The notes beneath the pieces were generated by a model, which made no database searches, was not told the DNA's origin, and saw nothing but the letters and a program-made list of their open reading frames with translations. The position numbers and the translations under genes are program-made. A stretch of DNA of 64,000 nucleotides, taken from Candidatus Nanosyncoccus alces (GTDB lineage: Bacteria > Patescibacteriota > Saccharimonadia > Saccharimonadales > Saccharimonadaceae). Location: NCBI RefSeq assembly GCF_004138395.1, contig NZ_PRLM01000006.1:168759-232758 (forward strand), written 5' to 3'. Below are positions 26,513 to 35,470 of the stretch, piece by piece. Each line of letters begins with the position of its first letter. Position 1 is the first letter of the stretch.

Positions 26513-27143
26513 AAGAAAATAAAAGTAAGTGTGGGCTTAGCTAAAAAATAAAGTAAATTAGCATGAGTGGAGCCGATCGACTTTTCGATATAGTTTTAAC
26601 GTCGTACAATACAGATTTTAAGACATTGAGCTTATGGTTTTCAGACGGTTGAGTTATCGTCTTCTATGAGTGAATATTTCTGGGCGGGCGGGAATTAAGT
26701 TGTGTTTCCATTTTCAAATAACAATTTCCTTCAAAGCTTGGACTTGTTGGTTGATGATTTTTACACTTACTCGGCAGGCAGGCGCGAACAAGCTTAGCCG
26801 GAGGTACTTCTAATCTAGTTGGCGCTTTGAAGTTCAAAATCTAAAATGTCGGTTTTTGCCAGTTTTTGCGGATTTTCAGCCAAATTTATAAATTTGACAA
26901 TTCCCTTGGTTTATTTCCCTTTTTTACATTTTTCCCTGTTTTCCCGTGAGTGGGCGCGCGGAGTGGATGTTTTTGGACCGAAAAATCTCCGAACGAAAAC
27001 CGAACAGAAATAGGAAACTACGGAATTATAATTCTAGAACAAAAACCGAACGTTTCCCTTTTTTGATAGACTTTTTATACCCTGATGAATAATAGACCCC
27101 TAAAAGAGAGGTCTGTTATTCATAATTTTGTCGTAGCCGATAA
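26513..27143. other. Gene-free region between convergent units
   Basis: About 630 bases without a convincing gene, lying between the ATPase gene (+) and the surface-protein gene (-). The right half is AT-rich and contains short repeated words: AAACCGAAC twice near 27000 and 27047, and TTTCCCTTTTTT twice. At 27085-27123 there is an imperfect 14-bp inverted repeat (ATGAATAATAGACC / GGTCTGTTATTCAT), a possible two-way terminator for the surface-protein gene. Otherwise I see nothing I can name. Confidence 0.5.
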
Positions 27144-28895
27144 TTATCGTTTGTCGAAATCGATGCGCTTGTGGCGGTGTTTAGCAAGGCTATTTTTACG
27201 CATGGTAACTATCATGGCGGCCGATAAGATCCCGGACGCAGCAATAGAACCAATAATAGACTTTACCACTTCTTTGATGCTACCAGCGCCCGTATTTGGC
27301 ACCCCAACTTTATTGGTATAGCCTATGGCGTATGTACTGAATTTATTAGTATCGAAAACAATTTCTCCGTTTTCTATAGTTGATGGCAATAATTCAACTT
27401 CGCCATCGTGGACTCTATAGACTTGATATACTGCGTCATATTTGTCTACTCCTTCAATTTCAGGAGCAGGAAGCTTGAAGGTTTGAGTTACATCGTCACC
27501 TAGATCGGTGATATCATACAGTTCATTAGACGTGTCGGCTTCGACTATGGCTGCGCTTATTTCATAATATTCCTCGATAGTAGAATTGTTTTCTTTAGCA
27601 CTATCTTGGATCAAATCTAAATCTTCTTCTGGTACATCTGATTCGTCTATGGTTTCTTCCGTGAATTCGAGATCTAGAGTCCCGCCGCTACTTTCTATAA
27701 AAGCTCTGAGCGAGCCTTCAGGTATAAAACCATTTTCTGATGCTGGAAATAGGTTATTGAGGATTTTGTTAAATTGAATTCTTTTTTCGGTAGAAGTTCC
27801 TTCGGGTAATCTATAGACCATGATTTCTTGATATCTTTCAATCGGATCCGATTCATTGTATCCGGTCAATGCTGTATAATATTGATTTTGAACATGAAAC
27901 CCAATTACTCCACCCTTAACGCCAGTCAGTGTAATGCCGGTAGTTGGGGTGCCGGATACTTTTAAGACACTCGTGTCCCATGATACACCGTTTACCATTG
28001 AAGCTTCTACTATTTCTGGATAGCTAACGCCAGTTATAGTTTGAGGCATATCAATATCTACCGCTACTGGTATGTATGCATTTTTGAAGTACTGGTATGG
28101 ATAACCGGGCTGAGTGATGACATATTTGCCATCATTGGACTGTTCAATTTTACAACCATTAACTGTATACTCATTGGCGATGCCGCTACTGGCAATTTTT
28201 GCGTCTACGATTTTCAAGCTACCAGTGATATTTGAAAAATTAGCATTAGTGTAATCGCCGCCATTTAAATATAAAGAACCGCTACTGTTTACTATAATAT
28301 TTCCGTTTACTGTGGCCATCGACATCATTGTTCCACTATTGTTAATAGCAGCATTAGTAGTCCCGGAAACTTCGCCAGTAAGAATCAAAGTGGCGTCGTT
28401 TTCGATAGTAATTGTGCTACCAGAGCCAGCGTTCGTCAAAGTGTGGCTCACATCGGTATATTTTAAACTGTTATATTTGTAATGATCCACGGCTGGAAAT
28501 GAAGTATTCGCACTATCCAACGATCCATAATAGTCGGTAACGGTTCCTCCGTTAAGGCCAGTGTAAGAATAAGTATAGTAGTCAGTTAGGAGATTGATTT
28601 TTTTACCGGTGGGAATAGTAATATTAGCACTACAATCCTCTGTAAGATAAATATTCGTCCAGTATGAAGAGGTATTGTTAGCAATAAAACTATTTAATTC
28701 ATTACATCCAACAGCAAAATCCAAGCCACCCATGCCGTCTCCATGAGCATTAAAATATTTTAACGTACCCTCTTCCGTACCCATATAGCCGACATAAGTA
28801 TAGGCCGATGCGTGGTTACAAGATAGACAGGCTAACGCTAAACTTGTCGACAAAATAGCAGAACAGACTATTGTTCTCTTGTTTATCTCTAGCAT
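27144..28895 (-). CDS. Secreted, wall-anchored surface protein (PNTG sorting signal)
   Basis: A 583-residue surface protein. There is an N-terminal signal peptide (ILSTSLALACLSCNHASA, cleaved near residue 30). The central part is rich in Ser, Thr, Asn and Gly (DATLILTGEVSGTTNAAINN) and looks like repetitive beta structure. The C-terminal sorting signal is VPNTGAGS, a hydrophobic stretch (SIIGSIAASGILSAAMIVTM) and a basic tail (RKNSLAKHRHKR), as for sortase substrates. AGAAAGGAAAAATAT precedes the ATG. It lies downstream of ftsQ on the same strand, just after a G19 tract, and is a likely host-contact or envelope protein of unknown binding target. Confidence 0.8.
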   Translation of the reverse strand: MLEINKRTIVCSAILSTSLALACLSCNHASAYTYVGYMGTEEGTLKYFNAHGDGMGGLDFAVGCNELNSFIANNTSSYWTNIYLTEDCSANITIPTGKKINLLTDYYTYSYTGLNGGTVTDYYGSLDSANTSFPAVDHYKYNSLKYTDVSHTLTNAGSGSTITIENDATLILTGEVSGTTNAAINNSGTMMSMATVNGNIIVNSSGSLYLNGGDYTNANFSNITGSLKIVDAKIASSGIANEYTVNGCKIEQSNDGKYVITQPGYPYQYFKNAYIPVAVDIDMPQTITGVSYPEIVEASMVNGVSWDTSVLKVSGTPTTGITLTGVKGGVIGFHVQNQYYTALTGYNESDPIERYQEIMVYRLPEGTSTEKRIQFNKILNNLFPASENGFIPEGSLRAFIESSGGTLDLEFTEETIDESDVPEEDLDLIQDSAKENNSTIEEYYEISAAIVEADTSNELYDITDLGDDVTQTFKLPAPEIEGVDKYDAVYQVYRVHDGEVELLPSTIENGEIVFDTNKFSTYAIGYTNKVGVPNTGAGSIKEVVKSIIGSIAASGILSAAMIVTMRKNSLAKHRHKRIDFDKR

Positions 28896-28950
28896 ATATA
28901 TTTTTCCTTTCTACGTTTTTGTTTTATGTATAACCTTTATGCTTATAATT

Positions 28951-29589
28951 CTACCCCCCCCCCCCCCCCCCCTTATAGGGGAGACGGACGTCAATATACT
29001 GAAAGTCCGTAATTCCCTGGTCGGCAAGATAACGTAGCATACGGTCGGCATCTTCTACTGAGACGGCAGTACCACGATCAATCACCATCTTAATAAAGCC
29101 CGAGTGGCCGTCTAGATAGAAGTCTACTTCGCGGATGGTATTAGTCGGAAGTACCGCTTTAGTAGGTTGATAGCCGAGACTGCGAAAATCGGCTTCGGCT
29201 TGACCGATATATTCCTGCATACGGGAGGTTATTTTGCCCTCTGCAGCTGTTGCATCTTCGTCTACGATTTCAATAGTGGGTTGATAGACGTAGGCTTCAG
29301 GTTTATTCTTGAGTTGGTTTTCGCCACTGCGATCAATCAACAGAAGATACGCGCCCACTAGAACAGCGGCCAAAGTTGCAAAACCGAAACTTACGAGAAA
29401 AACCCGAAGACGCTTCTGGCGTTTATCCTTTTGGCGGGCGATCATCCGCTCATTGGCGGTCTCGAATTTCTCTCTCTGTTCACCGATGGTGCGGCCGGAT
29501 TTTAATGTAGAACGACGATTCGCGACACGGCGAACCAAAACTGGTTGCTTAGATTCATCCTTGTCAGGAAATGAGGCGCGTCTAGCCAT
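28951..29589 (-). CDS. ftsQ: FtsQ-like division protein with a poly-glycine C-terminus
   Basis: A 212-residue bitopic protein in the FtsQ position of the division cluster. It has a basic cytosolic N-terminus of about 80 residues, one membrane helix (FLVSFGFATLAAVLVGAYLLL, about 84-104), then a POTRA/FtsQ-like extracytoplasmic part ending ITDFQYIDVRLPYKG. Assignment rests on topology and position more than on sequence. The last six residues are glycines encoded by the G19 run (28954-28972 on the plus strand as C). One base fewer would add about 13 residues after the glycines; two fewer would end in Val-Glu-Leu. It follows murG closely. Confidence 0.7.
   Translation of the reverse strand: MARRASFPDKDESKQPVLVRRVANRRSTLKSGRTIGEQREKFETANERMIARQKDKRQKRLRVFLVSFGFATLAAVLVGAYLLLIDRSGENQLKNKPEAYVYQPTIEIVDEDATAAEGKITSRMQEYIGQAEADFRSLGYQPTKAVLPTNTIREVDFYLDGHSGFIKMVIDRGTAVSVEDADRMLRYLADQGITDFQYIDVRLPYKGGGGGG
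28954..28972 (-). repeat. Poly-G tract of 19 at the end of ftsQ
   Basis: Nineteen C on the plus strand, the longest homopolymer in the window. It encodes the glycine tail of the FtsQ-like protein and lies about 60-80 bases upstream of the surface-protein start, directly before a TAGAAT box. Confidence 0.8.
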
Positions 29590-29595
29590 TTAACC

Positions 29596-30831
29596 TCAGG
29601 CTTCCTCTAGAATTATTTCGGCTAGACGTTTTGCGGCGTCGGAGCGAGCCTCCTCGGCAAGACGGTCGGCCATATCGGCGCGCAAACGGGGGGATTTTAT
29701 CAAATGGCGAATTTCTTCTAGCAATTTGCTGGGGTTGGCTACCATATCGGCATCTTTCACTACGACAGCGGCGCTAGCGGCCTCAAGGCGTTCAGCGTTC
29801 TTAACTTGATGTCCACCTGGCAAACGTTCGAATGGCACCAAGATGGTAGATTTTTTAAGTGCGGCCATTTCGGCAATAGTAGTAGCGCCAGCACGTGATA
29901 CTATCACGTCGGCAGCCCCCATTAGCTCGTTCATAGTAGTGTTAAATTCCCACATACGAAAGTTAGATTCTAGCGAAGCCTTTTCCCAATTTTCATATTT
30001 TTTGAGGTCTACCATATTTTCATAATGTTTTCGGCCAGCTACAAGGCCTACTGAAGTAAAATTCAGTAGTTCAGGTAGAATTTGCCGAGTAGCTTCATTG
30101 AGATTTTCGGAACCCTGTGACCCTCCAGTAATTACAACTAAGGGTTTATCTGGATTAAAAGAAAAAGCTTTTTTGAGAGACCTCTGTTTGGTTAAACTAA
30201 CTGGTTTAAATTCTGGCCCGACCGGGATGCCAGTCCAAACGTAATTGGGGTGTCTTTCTTGCAGACCTTGTGGCAACGGCATACCAAAAGCTACTTTTTT
30301 GGCTTTTCGCATTAGCAATCTATTAGCTAGACCAGCGACAACGTCTGATTCATGGATAATATAAGGGATCTTAAATAGCCGGGCAATAAGCCCTACCGGT
30401 AAGCAAACGTACCCCCCCTTGAGGAATATTACATTTGGGCGTGATTTTTTGCGTACCAAACGACAAAAAGCCGCAATAATACCACCAAGAAACCCCAAAA
30501 AACCAACTATGTTGCCAAAAATCAAATCTTTTAAGGTGACTTCAAGATGCACGAAATAATCTTTGAAGTGCCAGTTGGAATAACGGTGAAACTTGCCGGC
30601 CGGAATGCGGCGTACGCGAATGTATGATCCCTTGCCACGACGGGTAGCTTTGTCCTCTTCCCCCCAAGAAACGCCAATTTCCGTAGTGAGTTTGGTGACG
30701 TTTTTGTGATATTTAAAATCGGTCCAGAATTCGACTTCTGCACGGGGTTTTTGGTCTAAGATTTCACGAACTACGGCGACTGCCGGAGTGATGTGCCCCC
30801 CGGACCCCCCGCCGACTACTAATATCTTCAT
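29596..30831 (-). CDS. murG: UDP-GlcNAc--lipid I GlcNAc transferase
   Basis: MurG adds GlcNAc to lipid I to make lipid II at the inner membrane face. It is 411 residues, longer than the usual 350-370. GGGSGGHITPAVAV is the N-terminal glycine-rich acceptor loop, YIIHESDVVAGLANRLL the following conserved region, VVITGGSQGSENLNE the C-domain start, and SRAGATTIAEMAAL with LPGGHQVKNAERL the UDP-GlcNAc site. GGGAGGTAAGTAAAA precedes the ATG. Its first 68 bases overlap the 3' end of ftsW in another frame, giving tight coupling. Confidence 0.95.
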   Translation of the reverse strand: MKILVVGGGSGGHITPAVAVVREILDQKPRAEVEFWTDFKYHKNVTKLTTEIGVSWGEEDKATRRGKGSYIRVRRIPAGKFHRYSNWHFKDYFVHLEVTLKDLIFGNIVGFLGFLGGIIAAFCRLVRKKSRPNVIFLKGGYVCLPVGLIARLFKIPYIIHESDVVAGLANRLLMRKAKKVAFGMPLPQGLQERHPNYVWTGIPVGPEFKPVSLTKQRSLKKAFSFNPDKPLVVITGGSQGSENLNEATRQILPELLNFTSVGLVAGRKHYENMVDLKKYENWEKASLESNFRMWEFNTTMNELMGAADVIVSRAGATTIAEMAALKKSTILVPFERLPGGHQVKNAERLEAASAAVVVKDADMVANPSKLLEEIRHLIKSPRLRADMADRLAEEARSDAAKRLAEIILEEA

Positions 30832-31996
30832 TTTTACTTACCTCCCTACTAGTATAACATGAAAGTTGTAGAACTAGACCAATGGCAAAGGCAATGAAAA
30901 TCATACTGGTACCGCCATAAGAGAGAAGTGGTAAAGTGATGCCGGTGACTGGCACGAGTGAAGTCATGGCCATAATGTTGACAACAACCTGGGCGAGGGT
31001 CCAAGAAAACACCCCAGTTATAAGCAGGCGATCGCTAATGGCGGGTGTATTATCGGCAACTTTGAGCATGTGTAAAAGCATTATGCCAAATACGGCAATG
31101 ATTAAAAAAAGCCCAATAAAACCGAAGGTTTCGCCCATAATAGCAAAAACTGAGTCATTGATTGATTCTGGCAAATATCCAGTAGCCTGCACGGAGTTTC
31201 CTACTCCTACACCAAACATCCCGCCAGTGCCAATAGCAAGCATAGCGTTTTCAACGTGATAAGTAGAGTCAGTACTCTCCCCGCCTGTAAGAGTAGTTAG
31301 CCAGGCATCTACACGTTCCATACGATGTGAAGAAGTGACAACTGAACCAACAGCTACAGCCAAGACTACCGCTAGCATGATGAGATATTGTTTCGCAGGA
31401 ACACCGGAAATAAGTAACATGCCAAAAATGATGGCTATGAGAGCTACGCCAGTACCGAGATCCCCTTGAGCAATTACTACAAGAAAAAGTGAAATGCCAC
31501 AGATAATTATGAGCGGTACCCAAAACTCTTGCCATTTGCCGATGACGCCCTCTTCTCTCTTGCGGGCGAGAAAGTCAGCTAAGTAGATGACCATGGCGAG
31601 TTTTAATAGTTCAGCTGGCTGAAAGCTAAGCCCACCAAAGTTGAACCAGCGGCATTCACCTAGTTCGCATTTTACAAGTGACGAACCAATCATAGATAAG
31701 ATCCATAGTAAGCCAGACAAAGCTAGCGCAATAATCATGATTGGCTTAGCGGTTTTTTTAATATATTTATAAGGAACCCACTTGAAGGCAGCAAAGAACG
31801 CTAGTAAAGATAGCCCCACCGAACGTAACTGGCCAACGAAGAAGAAATTAGAATCATAGTTGGACCCATAGGTAGAGTTCAGAACGTTGGCGCGCATGGG
31901 GCCGATGGCGTAAATTACTATTAAGCCTAGGGCCATCAGGCCCAAAGTAGTAAATAATATCACAAGGTCTGATTTATGTTTACGGATAATGGCCAT
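30764..31996 (-). CDS. ftsW: SEDS glycosyltransferase FtsW
   Basis: FtsW polymerises lipid II at the septum together with FtsI. About 410 residues with around ten membrane helices. SEDS landmarks include WFNFGGLSFQPAELLKLAMV, AQGDLGTGVALIAI, FGVGVGNSVQATGYLPESIND, FAIMGETFGFIG and ITLPLLSYGGTSM. The ATG at 31994-31996 is chosen over a longer frame because GGAGGCGCTATTTA precedes it and it overlaps the mraY stop (TAATG). The last 23 residues (EVSKNEDISSRRGVRGAHH and on) are read through the murG start and look non-family. Confidence 0.94.
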   Translation of the reverse strand: MAIIRKHKSDLVILFTTLGLMALGLIVIYAIGPMRANVLNSTYGSNYDSNFFFVGQLRSVGLSLLAFFAAFKWVPYKYIKKTAKPIMIIALALSGLLWILSMIGSSLVKCELGECRWFNFGGLSFQPAELLKLAMVIYLADFLARKREEGVIGKWQEFWVPLIIICGISLFLVVIAQGDLGTGVALIAIIFGMLLISGVPAKQYLIMLAVVLAVAVGSVVTSSHRMERVDAWLTTLTGGESTDSTYHVENAMLAIGTGGMFGVGVGNSVQATGYLPESINDSVFAIMGETFGFIGLFLIIAVFGIMLLHMLKVADNTPAISDRLLITGVFSWTLAQVVVNIMAMTSLVPVTGITLPLLSYGGTSMIFIAFAIGLVLQLSCYTSREVSKNEDISSRRGVRGAHHSGSRRSS

Positions 31997-33021
31997 TAAA
32001 TAGCGCCTCCGGTAGCTGCGATAAAGATGCCCAAAATAGCGCAGACACCAGCGACAATCCAAAAACGCATGACAATTTTGGCCTCACCCCAACCTCTAGC
32101 TTCTAGATGATGATGAAGTGGTGCAGAAATGAAGACCTTTTTGCCAAAAAACTTTTTAGAGATGAGTTGAATCAAACTAGAGCCAGTTTCCACAACTAGG
32201 GGCAGGCCAATAATTGGCAAGAGTAGAAACGAATTTGTCATCATGGAAACTACACCAAGCCCGGCACCAAGTGCAAACGAACCAGTATCTCCCATCATAA
32301 AACGGGCTGGCGGGACGTTGAACCAGATGTAGCTTAGAAGCCAACCGACTACGGTGAGGCAAAACCCAAAAAGAAGAATATTGCCTTGGAAAAGAGCTAT
32401 CACTCCGTAAGCACCGTAAGCCATCATAGCAAGGCCACCAGAAAGGCCATCTAAACCATCTGTGATGTTGACTGCGTTGGATGTAGCAACCACAGCGAAG
32501 GCAAAAATTAGCATTACCCAGATAGCTCCGACTTCAAAATCACCAATAAATGGGACTAGGATATCTGTCCAACCAAGCTTAAAGGTAAAAAACCAGCCTA
32601 AAGTTAGCCCAACGACGGAAATTAAGAAAAACTTAACTGGGCCACGCAATCCTGCCGCGCCACGGCCAGAACCGAAGATATTGATAGCGTCGTCGATTGC
32701 GCCAACTAAGGCTCCGCCTAGAAAGCCGACGAGCGGCAACCAGGTTTGCCCACGATCCAAATTAAAAATCCAGGTGACCGCAGTAACAGCAATGACGCCG
32801 ACAAGACCAGCCATAGTCGGAAAAACACGTTTAAATTTATGGGCATGGAGCTTTGTCATGATGGGAAGATCTTTGCCGTCTACGGTAGTACGCTTTTGCT
32901 TTTTCCAGAACTTATACTTGTAAGCAAAATGAGTGTATAGGGGTGTCAGGAACATGGAAAAAAGGAATCCTGCTAACGCTAACAATAGTCCATAAAATAC
33001 TTCTTCGTTGATTTCGCCCAT
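31996..33021 (-). CDS. mraY: Phospho-MurNAc-pentapeptide transferase
   Basis: MraY transfers phospho-MurNAc-pentapeptide to undecaprenyl phosphate, making lipid I. It is 341 residues with about ten membrane helices. MTKLHAHKFKRVFPTMAGLV, DDAINIFG (Asp-Asp motif region), NAVNITDGLDGLSGG (the catalytic Asp loop), FMMGDTGSFALGAGLG and APLHHHLEARGWGEAKIV (the HHH motif) are all present. It lies between ftsI (6 bases apart) and ftsW (1-base overlap) in the division cluster. Confidence 0.96.
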   Translation of the reverse strand: MGEINEEVFYGLLLALAGFLFSMFLTPLYTHFAYKYKFWKKQKRTTVDGKDLPIMTKLHAHKFKRVFPTMAGLVGVIAVTAVTWIFNLDRGQTWLPLVGFLGGALVGAIDDAINIFGSGRGAAGLRGPVKFFLISVVGLTLGWFFTFKLGWTDILVPFIGDFEVGAIWVMLIFAFAVVATSNAVNITDGLDGLSGGLAMMAYGAYGVIALFQGNILLFGFCLTVVGWLLSYIWFNVPPARFMMGDTGSFALGAGLGVVSMMTNSFLLLPIIGLPLVVETGSSLIQLISKKFFGKKVFISAPLHHHLEARGWGEAKIVMRFWIVAGVCAILGIFIAATGGAI

Positions 33022-33027
33022 TTTATA

Positions 33028-34815
33028 TTATGCTTTCGGTTTTATCTTTAAATAATTAATGACGTAATTTGAGAGGCTATCGAACAAATTACTGGCAATG
33101 CCGCCATCCAAATATTGACCCTCTCCCCACATTTTAACCATTATTACGTAATTTGGCAACTCTCCTTCCGGCCCAACAAAACCGATGTAGGTACCGACTG
33201 TTTCACTCATAGTATCATCGTAGGCACCATCTTTGATGACCTGTGCAGTGCCGGACTTGCCCCCTATAGCATACCCGGCTTTATCTATGCCACCACGGAC
33301 TTTGTAGTTGCGATTGTTGATCAACATTTCCCGCATCATTGCACTTGTATCATCTGAAAGGATTTTGTCATTTATTTTTTCAATGAAAGATTCGGCTTTT
33401 AATTCCCCATCTTCTAGGACGCCTTTTACAATGGTGGGGGTATGATAAGTACCTCCGTTAACAACAGCCGAAAAGGCGGTGGCAGTTTGAAGCATAGTAA
33501 TGCCGAGGTTCTGACCAAACGTCATGTTGGCATAGACGGAATCGCGACCCCATCCCTCATTAGGGTCAGGTATATAGCCTTCAGCTTCTATCAGTTCGAT
33601 GCCCGTAGCTTGCCCGAGGCGGAACTTGTTGTAATAATAATCGTAAAGTTTTTCACGTCCTTGCGCGGTAATTGCCCCAGGATTCCCGCCGAGTAATTTG
33701 AGTGCATATATGGAGCCTGTGTTGAGCGACCAGTAGAGCGCAGTGCGCATATTAATAGTGCCATAAAGGCTTGAACGCTGTTCGGCATTTTGGATTTTCC
33801 ATCCATCGATAATTTCGTAACCTTCATTGAAGTATGTTGTATCTGGAGTCATTACCCCCTCATTAATAGCGGCAGAAAAAGCAAAGTTTTTGCAGACGGA
33901 GGCTGGTTCATACGGGACTTCAGTCGTATAATTCATATATGCAGAGGCGTCTTTGACAGCTCCGTAGTCACCCGGATTATAGTTTGGAAGATTAGCCATC
34001 GCGAGAATTTCGCCGGTATTAGGGTTCATGACAATAGCAGCAGCATTAGTAGCGGCTGTAGAGTTGATAGACTCAACCGCAAGCTCCTCAACACCTTTTT
34101 GCAGACCACGATCTACGGACAAAACTATATTTTTGCCGTCTTCGGCAGGGATTTTGATATTGTCATTGCCAATAGAAAGAGCGACTTTGTTGACGTCTGC
34201 GGTAGTTTTAAGTAAGCCGTCCTTGCCTGAGAGCAGATCGTTAAGTGAACCCTCTACGCCATACTGGCCTAAGCCGTCAGCGTTCACAAAACCGAGCAGC
34301 CCGGATGCCATTTCACCTTCGGGGTAGACGCGCTGATTATTTTTTTGGAACCAGACAGCAGAGATATTTTTCTCAGCAATTTTGTTTGCTACGTCGCGAG
34401 GAACATTTTTAGCAACGATAGAATAGCGTAACCCCTCTGTGCGGTAAACTTCTTCTAGATCAACCACAATGTATTCCTTGGCGTGGGCCTCAAGAGCGTG
34501 TTTAATTTCATCCTTGTCGGTGACGGCCGGATCAATAATAATCTGATAAGTGGTTTGGTTAAGCGCTACGGCCACTGGTTCGCCCTTATCCATCATGTAA
34601 ATTTCTCCACGCTTGGCTACAATGGTTTCAAGCAAAGTATGCTGCTCGTCTGCCTTGGCTAGCCAATCGTTATGCTCTATGATTTGAATGAAAAAAAGTC
34701 GCACTGCGATAATCGCAAGCGCAACTAAAACTACTTTTTTCAAAATTTTGATCCGGTGATGCGTGGAAACGACCGGAGTGGCAGTAGTTAAATGTTGGTA
34801 GCTAATCCGCGGCAT
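33028..34815 (-). CDS. ftsI: Septal transpeptidase (class B PBP)
   Basis: FtsI/PBP3-type transpeptidase, 595 residues. One N-terminal membrane helix (IKILKKVVLVALAIIAVRLF) is followed by the dimerisation/linker domain (FVNADGLGQYGVEGSLND). The transpeptidase domain has the SxxK motif as EPASVCKNFAF, SxN as YWSLNTGSIY and KSG as GGKSGTAQVI. All three active-site motifs are therefore present. It overlaps the ftsL-like gene by 14 bases and precedes mraY, so it is part of the division operon. Confidence 0.95.
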   Translation of the reverse strand: MPRISYQHLTTATPVVSTHHRIKILKKVVLVALAIIAVRLFFIQIIEHNDWLAKADEQHTLLETIVAKRGEIYMMDKGEPVAVALNQTTYQIIIDPAVTDKDEIKHALEAHAKEYIVVDLEEVYRTEGLRYSIVAKNVPRDVANKIAEKNISAVWFQKNNQRVYPEGEMASGLLGFVNADGLGQYGVEGSLNDLLSGKDGLLKTTADVNKVALSIGNDNIKIPAEDGKNIVLSVDRGLQKGVEELAVESINSTAATNAAAIVMNPNTGEILAMANLPNYNPGDYGAVKDASAYMNYTTEVPYEPASVCKNFAFSAAINEGVMTPDTTYFNEGYEIIDGWKIQNAEQRSSLYGTINMRTALYWSLNTGSIYALKLLGGNPGAITAQGREKLYDYYYNKFRLGQATGIELIEAEGYIPDPNEGWGRDSVYANMTFGQNLGITMLQTATAFSAVVNGGTYHTPTIVKGVLEDGELKAESFIEKINDKILSDDTSAMMREMLINNRNYKVRGGIDKAGYAIGGKSGTAQVIKDGAYDDTMSETVGTYIGFVGPEGELPNYVIMVKMWGEGQYLDGGIASNLFDSLSNYVINYLKIKPKA

Positions 34816-35146
34816 ACCCCGTTACCGTGGCATCTTCCATAGCCGCTGCAACGGTACTGTTTTTGGCGGTAGCGACGGAATTTAGCCGCGCCTTTTCTAC
34901 GGCAAGATCATCTTTTTTAGCATTCATCTCAGTAATTTCTGATTCAACGGAGGAAATTTCATAATCGAAACTAGTAGCTTTGGTTCCTTCAGCTACATAA
35001 ATAAGACCAAAAACAAGAGTGAGCATACTAACGATCACGATTTGTGAGATTGAACCTAAGCTTCTTTTGGTATGGCGGACCGTATTACGATTGCGGGCAA
35101 AAGTATTGCTACTTGAACCGCGTCTGGTGGTATATGTTTGTTGCAT
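34802..35146 (-). CDS. ftsL: FtsL-like division protein
   Basis: A 114-residue bitopic protein in the FtsL position: basic cytosolic N-terminus (about 35 residues), one membrane helix (IVIVSMLTLVFGLIYVAEG) and an extracytoplasmic heptad-like coiled coil (EISSVESEITEMNAKKDDLA). Size, topology and place between rsmH and ftsI support FtsL; direct sequence similarity in this family is always weak. GCGAGGAAAA precedes the ATG. A structured leader of about 215 bases lies upstream. Confidence 0.75.
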   Translation of the reverse strand: MQQTYTTRRGSSSNTFARNRNTVRHTKRSLGSISQIVIVSMLTLVFGLIYVAEGTKATSFDYEISSVESEITEMNAKKDDLAVEKARLNSVATAKNSTVAAAMEDATVTGYAAD

Positions 35147-35159
35147 TTTTCCTCGCTGA

Positions 35160-35374
35160 TGTTTGTTTTTGTTTGTTTTCTAACTCTTTGGAGACCTTTT
35201 TGTCTTAGTCCGGAAGCTTTTGATTAAGCAGAGCTATAAGTAACTTAATAAAAGCTCCCGGGAAGGTCATACACTTTACACTCTCGTGAAACTCTATTTG
35301 GCGGGCTAAAAGCCCATCGCGCTAGTCACGGAATACCGGGCAAAGCCGTAAGCCGCCTTGCCCGGGAAGGGAGA
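35160..35374 (-). other. Structured leader between a tiny ORF and ftsL
   Basis: About 215 bases without a gene but with strong pairing. A 12-bp stem lies near 35337-35366 (CCGGGCAAAGCCG against GCCGCCTTGCCCGG). GGGC/GCCC occurs near 35312-35324. A long imperfect stem runs from 35210 to 35261 (CCGGAAGCTTTT with AAAAGCTCCCGG and ATTAAG/CTTAAT inside). No T-run follows on the minus strand, so these are not simple terminators. A direct repeat CCTTCCCGGG (minus) occurs twice. It may regulate ftsL and downstream division genes. Confidence 0.5.
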
Positions 35375-35440
35375 CTAACGGAAATGTACCTTAACTTTTT
35401 GGGCGCGAGACTTATTCGCGACTACGATTTGTTTTGGCAT
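35375..35440 (-). CDS. Candidate 21-residue basic peptide in the division operon
   Basis: An ATG at 35438-35440 has an ideal AAAAAGGAGGCAAT ribosome-binding site and opens 21 codons (starts MPKQIVVANKS, ends VKVHFR) to a TAG at 35375-35377. It starts about 30 bases after the rsmH stop. The strong RBS is the main support. It could be a small protein or a leader peptide that controls the structured region before ftsL. No family recognised. Confidence 0.5.
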   Translation of the reverse strand: MPKQIVVANKSRAQKVKVHFR

Positions 35441-35470
35441 ATTGCCTCCTTTTTTATGTTTTTATTTTTA

